From Pseudomonas tohonis (GTDB taxonomy: Bacteria > Pseudomonadota > Gammaproteobacteria > Pseudomonadales > Pseudomonadaceae): 64,000 nucleotides of DNA. Each line of letters opens with the position of its first letter. Within the stretch, counting starts at the first letter, position 1. The stretch spans positions 3,722,001 through 3,786,000 of the forward strand of contig NZ_AP023189.1 of the NCBI RefSeq assembly GCF_012767755.2, in the 5' to 3' direction. Below are positions 7,600 to 15,631 of this stretch, piece by piece. A program made the translations under genes and the position numbers. The notes under the pieces are model-generated. The model searched no databases. It had not been told where the DNA came from and saw only the letters and a program-made list of their open reading frames with translations.

Positions 7600-8877
7600 T
7601 CAGAACTTGAAGGTGTAGGTGGTGATCAGGCGGTTCTCCTTGTAGTCCGCCCCCGAGGCCGCGCCGTTGCCGTAGCGGGTCTTGACGTCGATGTTGCGCC
7701 ACTCGAAGCCGACGCCCTTGAGCGGGCCGCTCTGCACCACGTAGCTGAGGAAGATGTTGCGCTCGCTCTCGACGTTCTCGTCCAGCGCGTTGTTGCCCCG
7801 GTCGATGCCGGTGCCGCGCATGTAGCGGGTCATCAGCTTGAGGCCGGGCACGCCGTAGCCGGCGAAGTCCAGGTCGTAGCGCAGCTGCCAGGAGCTCTCG
7901 TTGGGCTTGACGAAGGCGACGGTGGACCAGTTCACCAGGTACGGCTGCGGCGCATAGCCGTTGAGCGTGGGGAAGGTGCTGTCGCCGAGCATGCGCTGGT
8001 AGCCGACGCCGATGGCGTGAGCGCCCTTGCGCAGGGTGGTCATGGCCCCGTAGGAGCGGTTGTCGATCTCGCCGTAGAGCGCCTTGCCGTCTTCCTTGTT
8101 GTCGAAGTAGCGCAGGTCGGTCTTCAGGCCGAAGCCGTCGCCCAGGTCGGCGTTATGGGTCAGGCCGCCGTAGTGCTGCTCGTAGATGTCCTCCAGTTGG
8201 CCGTAGAAGTAGGTGGCCGAGAGCGAGGGGCTGAAGGCGTAGGTGGCGCCGCCGAAGTTGAGGCCGTCGCTGCGGCGTTTGATGTCCGGGCCGTTGAACA
8301 GGTACATCTTCTCCCGGTCGGACGACTCGCGGCTGCTGATCTCGGTGAAGCGCCCGCCGGTGAGGGTGAGCTTGTCGATCTCGCGGGACTCGACCAGGAA
8401 GCCATGGTAGGTGGTGACCAGTTGCCGCGAGTCGTCCATGAAGGCCACCGGCAGCATCGGCCGGTGCTCGCCGATCTTCAGCTCGGTCTTGGAGTACTTC
8501 ACCTTGGCGGTCAGCGCAGCGCGGCCATAGTCGCGCACCTGCTCACCCTTGCTGTCGTCGTAGGGAATGATGCTGTCCGGGCCACGGCCACCGCCGCCAT
8601 CCAGGCGATAGGCATATTGCGCGGACAGATCGAGGCCGAACTGAATGGGGCCTTCGGTATAACCGGAGATGGCGCGGAAGTCGAAACCCTGGGTCCAGCT
8701 GCCGATACGCGACTTCGGTGCATCGCTCTGCTTGTAATCACGGTCGATGTAGAAGTTGCGCAAGCCGAGGCTCACTTGCCGATCATCGATGAAGTCCGCC
8801 TGGGCGGTAATCGGCGCGAGCGCACCCATCAGGCTCGCGGCAGCAACGCCGCGGGCCAGCCAGCTTTTCTGAAACAT
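7600..8877 (-). CDS. OprD-family outer-membrane porin
   Basis: A 425-residue protein with a signal peptide (MFQKSWLARGVAAASLMGALAPITAQA, cleavage near residue 27) and the OprD start of the mature chain (DFIDDRQVSLGLRNFYIDRDYK). The alternating aromatic strands and a C-terminal Phe (TYTFKF) fit beta-barrel assembly. OprD-family channels import amino acids or aromatic and other carboxylates. Between iacG and catR, this one most likely admits indole-3-acetate or a related aromatic acid. AAAGGAA before the ATG is a strong ribosome site. A 281-bp gap separates it from iacG, so it may have its own promoter. Confidence 0.92.
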   Translation of the reverse strand: MFQKSWLARGVAAASLMGALAPITAQADFIDDRQVSLGLRNFYIDRDYKQSDAPKSRIGSWTQGFDFRAISGYTEGPIQFGLDLSAQYAYRLDGGGGRGPDSIIPYDDSKGEQVRDYGRAALTAKVKYSKTELKIGEHRPMLPVAFMDDSRQLVTTYHGFLVESREIDKLTLTGGRFTEISSRESSDREKMYLFNGPDIKRRSDGLNFGGATYAFSPSLSATYFYGQLEDIYEQHYGGLTHNADLGDGFGLKTDLRYFDNKEDGKALYGEIDNRSYGAMTTLRKGAHAIGVGYQRMLGDSTFPTLNGYAPQPYLVNWSTVAFVKPNESSWQLRYDLDFAGYGVPGLKLMTRYMRGTGIDRGNNALDENVESERNIFLSYVVQSGPLKGVGFEWRNIDVKTRYGNGAASGADYKENRLITTYTFKF

Positions 8878-8906
8878 GGGATGTTCCTTTAATACATGTG
8901 CAAGGC

Positions 8907-8934
8907 ACTAGAGTGGGAGCAGATTAATTGGCAA
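8907..8934 (-). promoter_or_regulatory. Weak sigma-70-like promoter for the porin gene
   Basis: Read leftward, TTGCCA and TCTAGT are separated by 16 bp in an AT-rich stretch 30-57 bases before the porin ATG. The -10 matches only four of six consensus bases, so this is a suggestion. Confidence 0.3.
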
Positions 8935-9087
8935 ATCAGCAAACGCAGGCAGTTAATCCGCAGTGTTGTTTTTATGACCACTTACTGCAAAAAGGCGAAA
9001 CAGACCCTGTTACCCGAACAGAAGTAACGGGCACCCTCCTTTATTGTTATGTGTTTCATACAGCAGACTTTGCGCGGGAATAACTCG

Positions 9088-9118
9088 CAAAGTTTCCGGT
9101 AACGAGTACCGAAACTTT
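9088..9118. other. Stem-loop in the iacG-porin gap
   Basis: AAGTTTCCGGTA and TACCGAAACTT pair with one bulged base around a 5-base loop. It lies 41 bp after the iacG stop. No T-run follows on either strand, so it is not a classical terminator; it could limit read-through, act as an mRNA end-protecting hairpin or be an operator. Confidence 0.55.
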
Positions 9119-9158
9119 CAACACCGGGAAGTTGCTCGCCCCCGGTCTCCGGCCCGTG

Positions 9159-9659
9159 TCAGCAGGCCGCCTTGGAAGCGTCGCCGAGGCGGTGGTAGGC
9201 GCGGTCGAAGTACACCAGCCCCTCCCGGTTGTCGCCGTGGCGGATACCCAGCACCTCGCAGTAGAAGATGGTGTGCGAGCCCACTTCATGGGCCTGGGCG
9301 ATGCGGCAGTCGAAGCTCACCAGCGCGCCGTCCAGCAACGGGGCGCCGCTCTCCAGGGTGCTCCAGCTGGCGGCGGCGAAACGCTGTTCGGAATCCAGTT
9401 CGCGGTTGGCGAATACCGCCGAGATGTCCTTCAGCTCGGCGCTCAGCACATTGACGCTGAGCACGCCGTTGCTCTTGAAGTGCACGTTGGAGAACGAGGA
9501 GCGGTTCATGCACACCAGCAGCGTCGGCGGCTGGTCGGTGACGCTGCACACCGCCGAGGCGGTGAAGCCGAAGCGCCCCGCGGCGCCATTGGTGGTGATG
9601 ACCGAGACGGCGCCGCCCAGCAGCGCCATCGCATTACGAAATCCCGTGGTGTCGACCAT
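9159..9659 (-). CDS. iacG: Flavin reductase component of auxin (indole-3-acetate) oxidation
   Basis: A 166-residue flavin-reductase-like protein of the HpaC/RutF fold. It has the FMN-binding run (GAVSVITTN..GRFGFTASAVCSVTDQPPTLLVC), the conserved N-V-L-S region (GVLSVNVLSAELKDIS) and the closing HTIFYCEVLGI. In iac systems IacG supplies reduced flavin, presumably to the acyl-CoA-dehydrogenase-like monooxygenase IacA. GGAGGG precedes the ATG and the gene lies 18 bp after iacF. It is the last iac gene of the leftward operon. Confidence 0.85.
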   Translation of the reverse strand: MVDTTGFRNAMALLGGAVSVITTNGAAGRFGFTASAVCSVTDQPPTLLVCMNRSSFSNVHFKSNGVLSVNVLSAELKDISAVFANRELDSEQRFAAASWSTLESGAPLLDGALVSFDCRIAQAHEVGSHTIFYCEVLGIRHGDNREGLVYFDRAYHRLGDASKAAC

Positions 9660-9677
9660 GGTTCTACCCTCCGGTAT

Positions 9678-10634
9678 TCAGATGTCCAGGACCAGCTTCG
9701 GGGTCCTGGCGCGCGAGCAGCAGACCAGGATCTGGTCGTTGGCGGCCTTCTCCTCGTCGGTCAGGTAGACGTCGCGGTGGTCCGGTTCGCCTTCCAGCAC
9801 GTCGCACAGGCAGGTGCCGCAGACGCCCTGCTCGCAGGAGATCTCCACCTTGATGCCGACGGTCGCCAGGGCTTCGAGGATGCTCTGCCCCTCGGCCACC
9901 TGCACCGTCTTGCCGCTGCGCGCGGCGACCACCTCGAAGGCATCGCCACTGGCGTCGACCTCGACCTGGAAGTACTCGCGGTGGATGTTGGCCTCGGCGT
10001 AGCCCGCCTCGCGCGCCGCGCCGATCACCCAGTCCATGAACCCGGCCGGGCCGCATACGTAGACGTGCACGTCGGCCTGGGGCGTGCCCAGTACGCGCGG
10101 CAGGTCGAGCTTCTGCGCCGGCTCATCGTCGAAGTGGGTCTGCACGCATCCGGCGAAGGGGGCGGCGGCCAGCTCGTCGAGAAAAGCGGTGCGGCTGCGC
10201 GAACGGCCACAGTAGTGCAGCTCGAACTCGCTGCCGGCAGCCTGCAGCGCATGGGCCATGGCGATCATCGGGGTGATGCCGATGCCGCCACCGATGAGGA
10301 TCGAACGGCGCGCATCGGTGGCCAGTGGGAACAGGTTGCGCGGGGTGCTGATCTGCACCTCGGTGCCTTCCAGCAGGCTGTCATGCACGCCCAGGGAGCC
10401 CCCGCGCGAGGCCGGGTCCTTGAGCACGCCGAGGCGGTAGAGGCTGGAGTCGGCCGGATCACTGCACAGCGAGTACTGGCGCACCAGGCCGGGGGCGACG
10501 TGGATGTCCACGTGGGCCCCGGCTTCGAAGGCAGGAAGCGTCGTGCCGCCGACGGGAAGCAGGTCGAGGACGACGACGCCGTCGCCCTGCAACTGGCGCT
10601 TGTGCACCACGACCTTGAGGAGTTGTTCTGTCAT
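9678..10634 (-). CDS. iacF: Ferredoxin/NAD(P)H reductase of the iac dioxygenase
   Basis: A 318-residue phthalate-dioxygenase-reductase-type protein. From the N-terminus it has a flavin domain (RQYSLCSD), an NAD(P)H domain (IGGGIGITPMIAMAHAL; VYVCGPAGFMD) and a C-terminal plant-type [2Fe-2S] ferredoxin domain with Cys spacing CEQGVCGTC plus a later Cys (LVCCSRA). It should pass electrons from NAD(P)H to the Rieske oxygenase IacC/IacD. I chose the ATG at 10634; a longer in-frame start at 10745 would add a non-homologous Arg-rich leader. The gap to iacE is 77 bp and to iacG 18 bp. Confidence 0.87.
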   Translation of the reverse strand: MTEQLLKVVVHKRQLQGDGVVVLDLLPVGGTTLPAFEAGAHVDIHVAPGLVRQYSLCSDPADSSLYRLGVLKDPASRGGSLGVHDSLLEGTEVQISTPRNLFPLATDARRSILIGGGIGITPMIAMAHALQAAGSEFELHYCGRSRSRTAFLDELAAAPFAGCVQTHFDDEPAQKLDLPRVLGTPQADVHVYVCGPAGFMDWVIGAAREAGYAEANIHREYFQVEVDASGDAFEVVAARSGKTVQVAEGQSILEALATVGIKVEISCEQGVCGTCLCDVLEGEPDHRDVYLTDEEKAANDQILVCCSRARTPKLVLDI

Positions 10635-10711
10635 CTCGGGTTCACCCGCATTGCACGTCATGGAAAGAAGGCGGCCGTTCGGCGGCCGTCGCATCGTTGT
10701 TCGGTTGCGCC

Positions 10712-11452
10712 TCAGCGCATGTACAGGCCGCCGTTCACATCCCAAGTGGCGCCGGTGGTGAAGTAGGCTTCCGGCCGCGTCAGTTGCACGATCAGGTCGC
10801 CGACAAAATCCGCATCGCCCAGGCGCCTGACCGGGATATTGGCCAGCAGCCCGTCCATGCGCTCCGGCGGGATCGCCGCGCGCACCGCCGGGGATTCGAT
10901 GGGCCCCGGGGCGATGGCGTTGACGGTGACGCCGCTGGCCGCCAGCTCCTTGGCGAAGACCTTGGTCAGGGTGACGATGGCGCCCTTCGAGGCGGCGTAA
11001 TGCGCGCCGGTGGCGGTGCCGCCGTTCTGCCCGGCCAGGGACGCCAGGTTGACGATGCGCCCGTAGCCGGCCGCCGCCATGTGCGCGCCGAACACCTGGC
11101 AGCCGACGAACACGCTGCGGGTGTTGAGGCTCAGCACCCGGTCGAATTCCTCGGGGCTGATCTGCATCACCGGCGTCGTCAGGGTCATCGCGGCGTTGTT
11201 GACCACCGCGTGCAGCGCGCCGAAGCGCTCCAGGGTCGCACCCAGCGCCGCCTCGAAATCGGCCTTGCTGGCCACATCCAGCTGCAGCGCCAGGCTGCGT
11301 TCACCGCTGGGGTCGAGACGGTCGGCGGCGGCCCGGGCGCGCTCCAGCGACAGGTCGGTGATCACCACCGAATGGCCGGCGGCGAACAGCCGGCCGGCGA
11401 TGGCGAAACCCAGGCCCTGGGCGGCGCCGGTGACGAGTGCGATCTGACTCAT
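10712..11452 (-). CDS. iacE: Short-chain dehydrogenase/reductase of auxin degradation
   Basis: A 246-residue classical SDR. It has the cofactor motif TGAAQGLG (from residue 8), the NNAA motif (VVNNAAMTL), the catalytic Ser (NLASLAGQ) and YAASKG, and the P-G segment (NAIAPGPIES). In described iac pathways IacE works directly after or with IacA in forming dioxindole-3-acetate; this comes from family knowledge, not from the sequence. It lies 44 bp after iacD in the leftward iac operon. Confidence 0.86.
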   Translation of the reverse strand: MSQIALVTGAAQGLGFAIAGRLFAAGHSVVITDLSLERARAAADRLDPSGERSLALQLDVASKADFEAALGATLERFGALHAVVNNAAMTLTTPVMQISPEEFDRVLSLNTRSVFVGCQVFGAHMAAAGYGRIVNLASLAGQNGGTATGAHYAASKGAIVTLTKVFAKELAASGVTVNAIAPGPIESPAVRAAIPPERMDGLLANIPVRRLGDADFVGDLIVQLTRPEAYFTTGATWDVNGGLYMR

Positions 11453-11496
11453 TTCAAGCTCCCAAGGGTCTGCTCATGGGTTTTCATGAAAAGCCC

Positions 11497-11973
11497 TCAG
11501 AGGATGTAGCCGATACCGGCGAGGGTATCGGTGGAGTTGATGAGTTGGATCAGCTTGCGCTGGATGCGGAAGCCCTCGCCTTCGCGCTGGAGCTCGAAGG
11601 TGATGTCGGCGGTGTAGTGCTTGAGCACGTCCTTGCGGAACTCCCGAAGGTTCTGTGCGCAGCGCACGGTGACCACGCCGTCCTCGTCGCCCAGCACGCG
11701 GAAGCGCGACAGGGCGCGCACGGTGCGGGCGCGCGGACTGGTGGAGATGGATTCGCCACCGATCAGGCGCTGCACGCGCAGCTTGCGCATGTGATGGTCG
11801 TCGTAGGCGTAGTTGAGGGTGTTCTCGAAGTCGGTCTCGTTGGGGTCGATGGGGATGATGTAGGTCCCCTTGTCGGCCCAGAGGTCCAGCCAGGCGTCGA
11901 ATTCGCCGTGGTCGAGCATGTCCGCTTCCTGCCAGATGAAGGCGCTGACGTGGTTGAGCAATTCAAGGTTCAT
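11497..11973 (-). CDS. iacD: Aromatic-ring-hydroxylating dioxygenase, small (beta) subunit
   Basis: A 158-residue protein of the ring-hydroxylating dioxygenase beta family (SnoaL-like cone fold), with the typical start NHVSAFIWQEADMLDHGEF and the charged central run (YAYDDHHMRKLRVQRL). It assembles with IacC to form the oxygenase. The ATG at 11973 is preceded by GAGAG and is preferred to an in-frame start at 12015. A 178-bp gap containing a large palindromic repeat separates it from iacC, which is unusual for subunits of one enzyme. Confidence 0.87.
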   Translation of the reverse strand: MNLELLNHVSAFIWQEADMLDHGEFDAWLDLWADKGTYIIPIDPNETDFENTLNYAYDDHHMRKLRVQRLIGGESISTSPRARTVRALSRFRVLGDEDGVVTVRCAQNLREFRKDVLKHYTADITFELQREGEGFRIQRKLIQLINSTDTLAGIGYIL

Positions 11974-12050
11974 GTTCGGTCTCTCAAGTAGTGCGTCGAG
12001 CAGCAGTTCCGTCACTTGTTTCGCTCACAGGAATGGGGTTTTCCCATTCC

Positions 12051-12116
12051 GTAGGAGCGAGCTCTGCTCGCGAAGCTTTCGTGGCGTCCGTGTTCGCGAG
12101 CAGAGCTCGCTCCTAC
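12051..12116. repeat. Inverted repeat pair inside the iac operon (iacC-iacD gap)
   Basis: Two perfect 24-bp inverted copies of the GTAGGAGCGAGCTCTGCTCG-type unit (12051-12074 and 12093-12116) flank an 18-base spacer. Transcribed, they would form a very stable hairpin between the dioxygenase large- and small-subunit genes. The same unit occurs singly at 7344-7367. Confidence 0.88.
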
Positions 12117-12151
12117 CGGCATGTGCCATCCGGGTTGGATATCGATCCGCC

Positions 12152-13426
12152 CTAGGCCGACATCATCTTTTTCCACTGCTGGTAGGCGGCGCGCATGCCG
12201 GTCTCGGCACTCACGTCGCTGACCCGCCCGTCCTCGCTGGGCTTCTCGCCCGGCAGGCCGCGGTTAAGCATGATCCACAGGTCGGTGCCGGCCTGGGCGC
12301 CCTTCTGCACACGCTCCCAGGCCTCGGAATCGTCCGGGGTGCCGAAGCCCATCGGGCCCTGGAAGTGCTCGTGCAGGCGCAGGCGGTAGCGGTTGGCCAC
12401 GGCCGGGCCGCCGTCCATGGTGATCACCGCGTGGTGGATCTCGGTCTCGTTCACCGAGATCGGCTGCAGCACGCGGAAGAACGCCATGGAGCAGGCGACG
12501 TTGGGGAACAGGTTGAGGTTGAAGCCCGAGCCACCGACGGCGCGGACGATGCGGCGCACCTGCTGCTCGTCGATGCCTTCGCCGCGCAGCTCATCGGCCA
12601 GGGCCTCGAAGCGCTCGGGGATGGGCTTGTCGAGGTCGGCCTCGAGGTCGATCAGGTCCGGGATCATCACCATCACGCTGTGGCCGTTGCCCAGGTCCTC
12701 GACATAGCCCGGGCCCTTCACGAAGTCGAAGAGCTCCAGGGTCTGCTCGTCCACCGAGGACAGGAACGACTTGTGCACCAGCGGGAAGTGGTAGGCGTCG
12801 GTGGTGTTCTCCAGCTGGATCTTCCAGTTGCCGGGGAAGCGGAAGCGGTGCTCGCCGGAGACCTTCACGCCGTAGCCGGCGCCCTGCTTCATGAACAGGT
12901 CGATCCACTTCTTCGCAGGACCAAGGAAGTCCACCAGCGGCTCGATGTCGTCCTTGAAGGTGGCGAAGATCATGCCGTTGTACTGCTCGACGCGCAGGCT
13001 AACCAGGGGCAGTTCGCCCTTGTCCAGGCAGTCGGCGTAGCTCTCCGGGTGCGGCACGCCGCGCAGGCTGCCGTCCAGGCCGTAGCTCCAGCCGTGGTAG
13101 GGGCAGACGAAGCTGTTGGCCTTGCCCTTCTTGTGCTCGCAGACGGTGGCGCCACGGTGGCGGCAGCGGTTGAGCAGCACGTGCACGTCCTTCTTGCGGT
13201 CACGCACCACGATCACCGGCTGCTTGCCGATGTAGGTGCTCTTGTAGCTGCCGCTGTCGGGGATCTCACTGGCGTGGGCGACCCAGATCCAGGTGCTGTA
13301 GAACACCTTCTCCAGCTCCTCGTCGAAGATGCGCCCGTCGGTGTAGAGCGAGGTGTGCACGCGGTCATGCAGTACCAGGTCGGCCGGGGTGGCGGCCAGG
13401 TTCACGGTTTCGATCAGGTTGGTCAC
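12152..13426 (-). CDS. iacC: Rieske aromatic-ring-hydroxylating dioxygenase, large (alpha) subunit
   Basis: A 424-residue oxygenase subunit. The Rieske [2Fe-2S] centre is clear (NRCRHRGA and CPYHGWSY; C-x-H...C-x2-H), as is the mononuclear iron region (NWKIQLENTTDAYHFPLVH, with the His-x4-His pair). In iac systems this oxygenase acts on an oxidised auxin intermediate on the way to catechol. I place the start at GTG 13426, since GGAG stands five bases before it; the open frame runs to 13516 but that part is a palindromic repeat. Electrons would come through IacF. Confidence 0.9.
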   Translation of the reverse strand: MTNLIETVNLAATPADLVLHDRVHTSLYTDGRIFDEELEKVFYSTWIWVAHASEIPDSGSYKSTYIGKQPVIVVRDRKKDVHVLLNRCRHRGATVCEHKKGKANSFVCPYHGWSYGLDGSLRGVPHPESYADCLDKGELPLVSLRVEQYNGMIFATFKDDIEPLVDFLGPAKKWIDLFMKQGAGYGVKVSGEHRFRFPGNWKIQLENTTDAYHFPLVHKSFLSSVDEQTLELFDFVKGPGYVEDLGNGHSVMVMIPDLIDLEADLDKPIPERFEALADELRGEGIDEQQVRRIVRAVGGSGFNLNLFPNVACSMAFFRVLQPISVNETEIHHAVITMDGGPAVANRYRLRLHEHFQGPMGFGTPDDSEAWERVQKGAQAGTDLWIMLNRGLPGEKPSEDGRVSDVSAETGMRAAYQQWKKMMSA

Positions 13427-13464
13427 GATCACTCCTCGTCGGCGCTGAGCACCGACTTGATTTC

Positions 13465-13520
13465 TAGGGTGGGCTTCGGCCCACGCCTGGCCTTTCTGCG
13501 GTGGGCTGAAGCCCACCCTA
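13465..13520. repeat. Palindromic TAGGGTGGGC...GCCCACCCTA element between iacI and iacC
   Basis: Left arm TAGGGTGGGCTTCGGCCCAC (13465-13484) and right arm GTGGGCTGAAGCCCACCCTA (13501-13520) are inverted copies with few mismatches, each also self-complementary. The outer TAG of the right arm, read leftward, is the stop codon of iacI, so the element sets the end of that protein. Related elements lie at 18701-18785 and 30078-30160. Confidence 0.82.
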
Positions 13521-14039
13521 CGTCTGTTGGTTCTTGCCCGGCACCGGCAGGTGCGCGGCGCTGTTCCAGGTATCCACCGGGCGGCTGAACAGGTTCTCGG
13601 TCTGGAAGTGCGCCATGCGCCAGGTGCCCTCCTCCTCGCGGAACTCCACCGTCAGGCGCGCCGCATTGAGGTGCGAGCCGCCGGCGGCGAAGGTCGAGGT
13701 CTGCAACATCACCCAGCTGCCGGTCGCCACGCCGCCCTCCACGCGGATCAGTTCCGAGCAGAGGAAATGCACGTTGAGGGCGAAGTGCGCGGGCTCGACC
13801 ATGTAGGTGGCGAACATCGCGGCGATGGCCTCGCGGCCCCGGTAGCCACCGAAGCTCCTGGCGTACTTCGCCCCCTTGCCTTCCCATACCGCATCCGTGG
13901 TGAACAACCCGGCCAGCTCGTCGAGCGGGGTGCTGGCATCCAGCGCATCGCACAGCACCATGTAGCGGTTCATGCAGGCGCGTATGGCGTTTTCGCTTTC
14001 CAGCTGGCGCAGGCGCGCCTCCAGGGCTTCGGTCGGCAT
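13518..14039 (-). CDS. iacI: SnoaL-like (NTF2-fold) protein of the iac cluster
   Basis: A 173-residue NTF2-fold protein. It has an N-terminal helix (LEARLRQLESENAIRACMNRYMVLCDAL), the central TDAVWEG strand and GYRGREAIAAMF, then HFALNVHF and SWVMLQTSTF, the layout of SnoaL-like/limonene-epoxide-hydrolase-like domains. The iac clusters include a small protein of this kind called IacI whose function has not been settled to my knowledge. The ATG at 14039 lies 5 bp after iacB. The stop codon is provided by a dispersed repeat, so the last residues (GKNQQT) may differ from relatives. Confidence 0.72.
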   Translation of the reverse strand: MPTEALEARLRQLESENAIRACMNRYMVLCDALDASTPLDELAGLFTTDAVWEGKGAKYARSFGGYRGREAIAAMFATYMVEPAHFALNVHFLCSELIRVEGGVATGSWVMLQTSTFAAGGSHLNAARLTVEFREEEGTWRMAHFQTENLFSRPVDTWNSAAHLPVPGKNQQT

Positions 14040-14044
14040 GGCGG

Positions 14045-14407
14045 TCACGCGCGCTGGATGATCAGTTCGCGGCCGGTGCGGGCCTCGACCTTGCAGTAGC
14101 GCCACAGCTTGTAGGGGCCGGTGCCCACGGCGGTGGTGCGGAACAGGTTGCAGGCGGCGTGCACGGTCTCGATGTCCGGCACGTCGGCCAGCAGGTAGGT
14201 GGTCCAGGGGTAGCCGGTGGACGGGCCGACCATGCTCTGGTCGTCGTCCATGTTGCCGAACACGGTCACGCCGGGCAGGTCGTGGATGCCGTTCCACATG
14301 GCGCTGAACGCGGCCCAGACTTCCAGCTGCTCCTCGCGCGGGGCGTCGAAGAAGTTCTGGTTGATTCCCATGCAGAACAGCACGCGCAGGGCTTTTTTCT
14401 CGCTCAT
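14045..14407 (-). CDS. iacB: Conserved small protein IacB
   Basis: A 120-residue protein of unknown fold, opening MSEKKALRVLFCMGINQNFFDAPREEQ and rich in Trp/Tyr (EVWAAFSAMWNG, STGYPWTTYLLADV, YKLWRYCKVEARTG). It resembles IacB, present in described iac clusters without a firm function. Position directly after iacA (27 bp) and 5 bp before iacI fits. The ATG at 14407 is preferred to the GTG at 14416. The ends resemble dimeric alpha/beta-barrel proteins, but I would not assign an activity. Confidence 0.72.
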   Translation of the reverse strand: MSEKKALRVLFCMGINQNFFDAPREEQLEVWAAFSAMWNGIHDLPGVTVFGNMDDDQSMVGPSTGYPWTTYLLADVPDIETVHAACNLFRTTAVGTGPYKLWRYCKVEARTGRELIIQRA

Positions 14408-14434
14408 CACAATCACCGATCAGTCAGTTGGAAT

Positions 14435-15607
14435 TCACAGGTAGCCGGGCAGCGGCTTGTTGCCGAAGAAGATGGCGCCGGCGTTCTGGTAGGTCATGTC
14501 ACCCATGAAGGCGTGCTGGGTGATCACCAGGGTGTCGTTGACGAAGCGCGACAGCGGGTTCTCGCGGTACACGCCACTCATGCCGGACAGCATCTGCGCG
14601 CTGCGCGCCACCTCGGCGGACACGCGGGTCGCATGGGTCGAGGACAGGCGCAGCAGGTTGGTCTGCTCCACCGATACCGCCTCGCCGGCGAGGATGCTGG
14701 CCCAGGCGTTTTCCATCGCCTCGTAGAACCAGGCGCGGGCGGCGCGCAGCTCGGCTTCGGCCTTGGCCACCTGCATCTGCGCCAGCGGGCGGTCGGAGAG
14801 CGCCGGTGCACCGGTCACCGAGAAGCGGCCGCTGGCCATGCCGCCGAGGTAGTCCAGCGCGGCGCGGGCGACGCCCAGGCCGACCACGGACAGCACCTGG
14901 GTGGCGAAGGACAGCGACGGGTAGCGGAACATCGGCTCGTCGAGGTTGGCCGGGCCGCCACGGACGAAGGTCCAGTCCTCGGGCACCACCACGCCGTCGA
15001 TCACCACGTCGTGGCTGCCGGTGCCGATCAGGCCCACCACGTCCCAGGTTTCCTCGATCTTCACCTTGTCCCGCGGCATCACCGCCAGGCGCGGCAGGCC
15101 GAGCATCTCGCCGTTCTTCGGGGCGATGCCGACGCCGATCAGCGAGGCCCCCATGCAGCCGCTGGAGAACTTCCAGCGGCCGTTCACCTCCAGCCCGCCC
15201 TCGACGAAGGTGGCCGGTTGCGGCGGGAAGATGCCGCCGGCGAAGACCACGTCCGGGCCGTTGGCGTAGACCTTCTCCAGGGTCGCCAGCGGCAGCGAGG
15301 CCAGGTACACCGGGTTCATGCCGAAGCTCGCCACCCAGCCGGCGGAGCCGTCGGCGATGGAGATGTCCTCGATCATCTGGCAGAACTCCATCGGCGAACG
15401 CTCATCGCCACCGAAGCGCCTGGGCACCAGGGCGCGGTACACGCCCAGCGCCTTGAAGCGCTCGATGATGTCCTGGGAGATGTATTTCTGCCGGTCGAAT
15501 TCCTCGCTCCGGGCGCGCTCGCGGATCTCGCCGAGCAGCGCCTGGAAGGCCTCGCTCGCGGTGATCGACACGGGGCGCTGGTAGTCCAGCTCGCTTAGCG
15601 AAGACAT
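14435..15607 (-). CDS. iacA: Indole-3-acetate monooxygenase, acyl-CoA-dehydrogenase-like
   Basis: A 390-residue flavoprotein with the acyl-CoA dehydrogenase fold of group D two-component monooxygenases. It has an N-terminal helical domain (LGVYRALVPRRFGGDERSP), a middle beta domain (GGIFPPQPATFVEGGLEVNGRWKFSSGC; DVVGLIGTGSHDVVIDGVVVP) and a C-terminal helical domain (YRENPLSRFVNDTLVITQHAFM). Proteins of this type lack acyl-CoA use and hydroxylate aromatics with reduced flavin. IacA is known to oxidise indole-3-acetate at the first step, and related enzymes turn indole into blue pigment. GGAG precedes the ATG at 15607. Reduced flavin presumably comes from IacG. Confidence 0.88.
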   Translation of the reverse strand: MSSLSELDYQRPVSITASEAFQALLGEIRERARSEEFDRQKYISQDIIERFKALGVYRALVPRRFGGDERSPMEFCQMIEDISIADGSAGWVASFGMNPVYLASLPLATLEKVYANGPDVVFAGGIFPPQPATFVEGGLEVNGRWKFSSGCMGASLIGVGIAPKNGEMLGLPRLAVMPRDKVKIEETWDVVGLIGTGSHDVVIDGVVVPEDWTFVRGGPANLDEPMFRYPSLSFATQVLSVVGLGVARAALDYLGGMASGRFSVTGAPALSDRPLAQMQVAKAEAELRAARAWFYEAMENAWASILAGEAVSVEQTNLLRLSSTHATRVSAEVARSAQMLSGMSGVYRENPLSRFVNDTLVITQHAFMGDMTYQNAGAIFFGNKPLPGYL

Positions 15608-15631
15608 GGTGTGCTCCAGGGTTGGCATGGG

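Noticed and set aside
7600..8877. Specific naming of the porin as benF or another characterised OprD member
   Set aside because: Sequence alone places it only in the OprD family; the substrate is inferred from neighbours.
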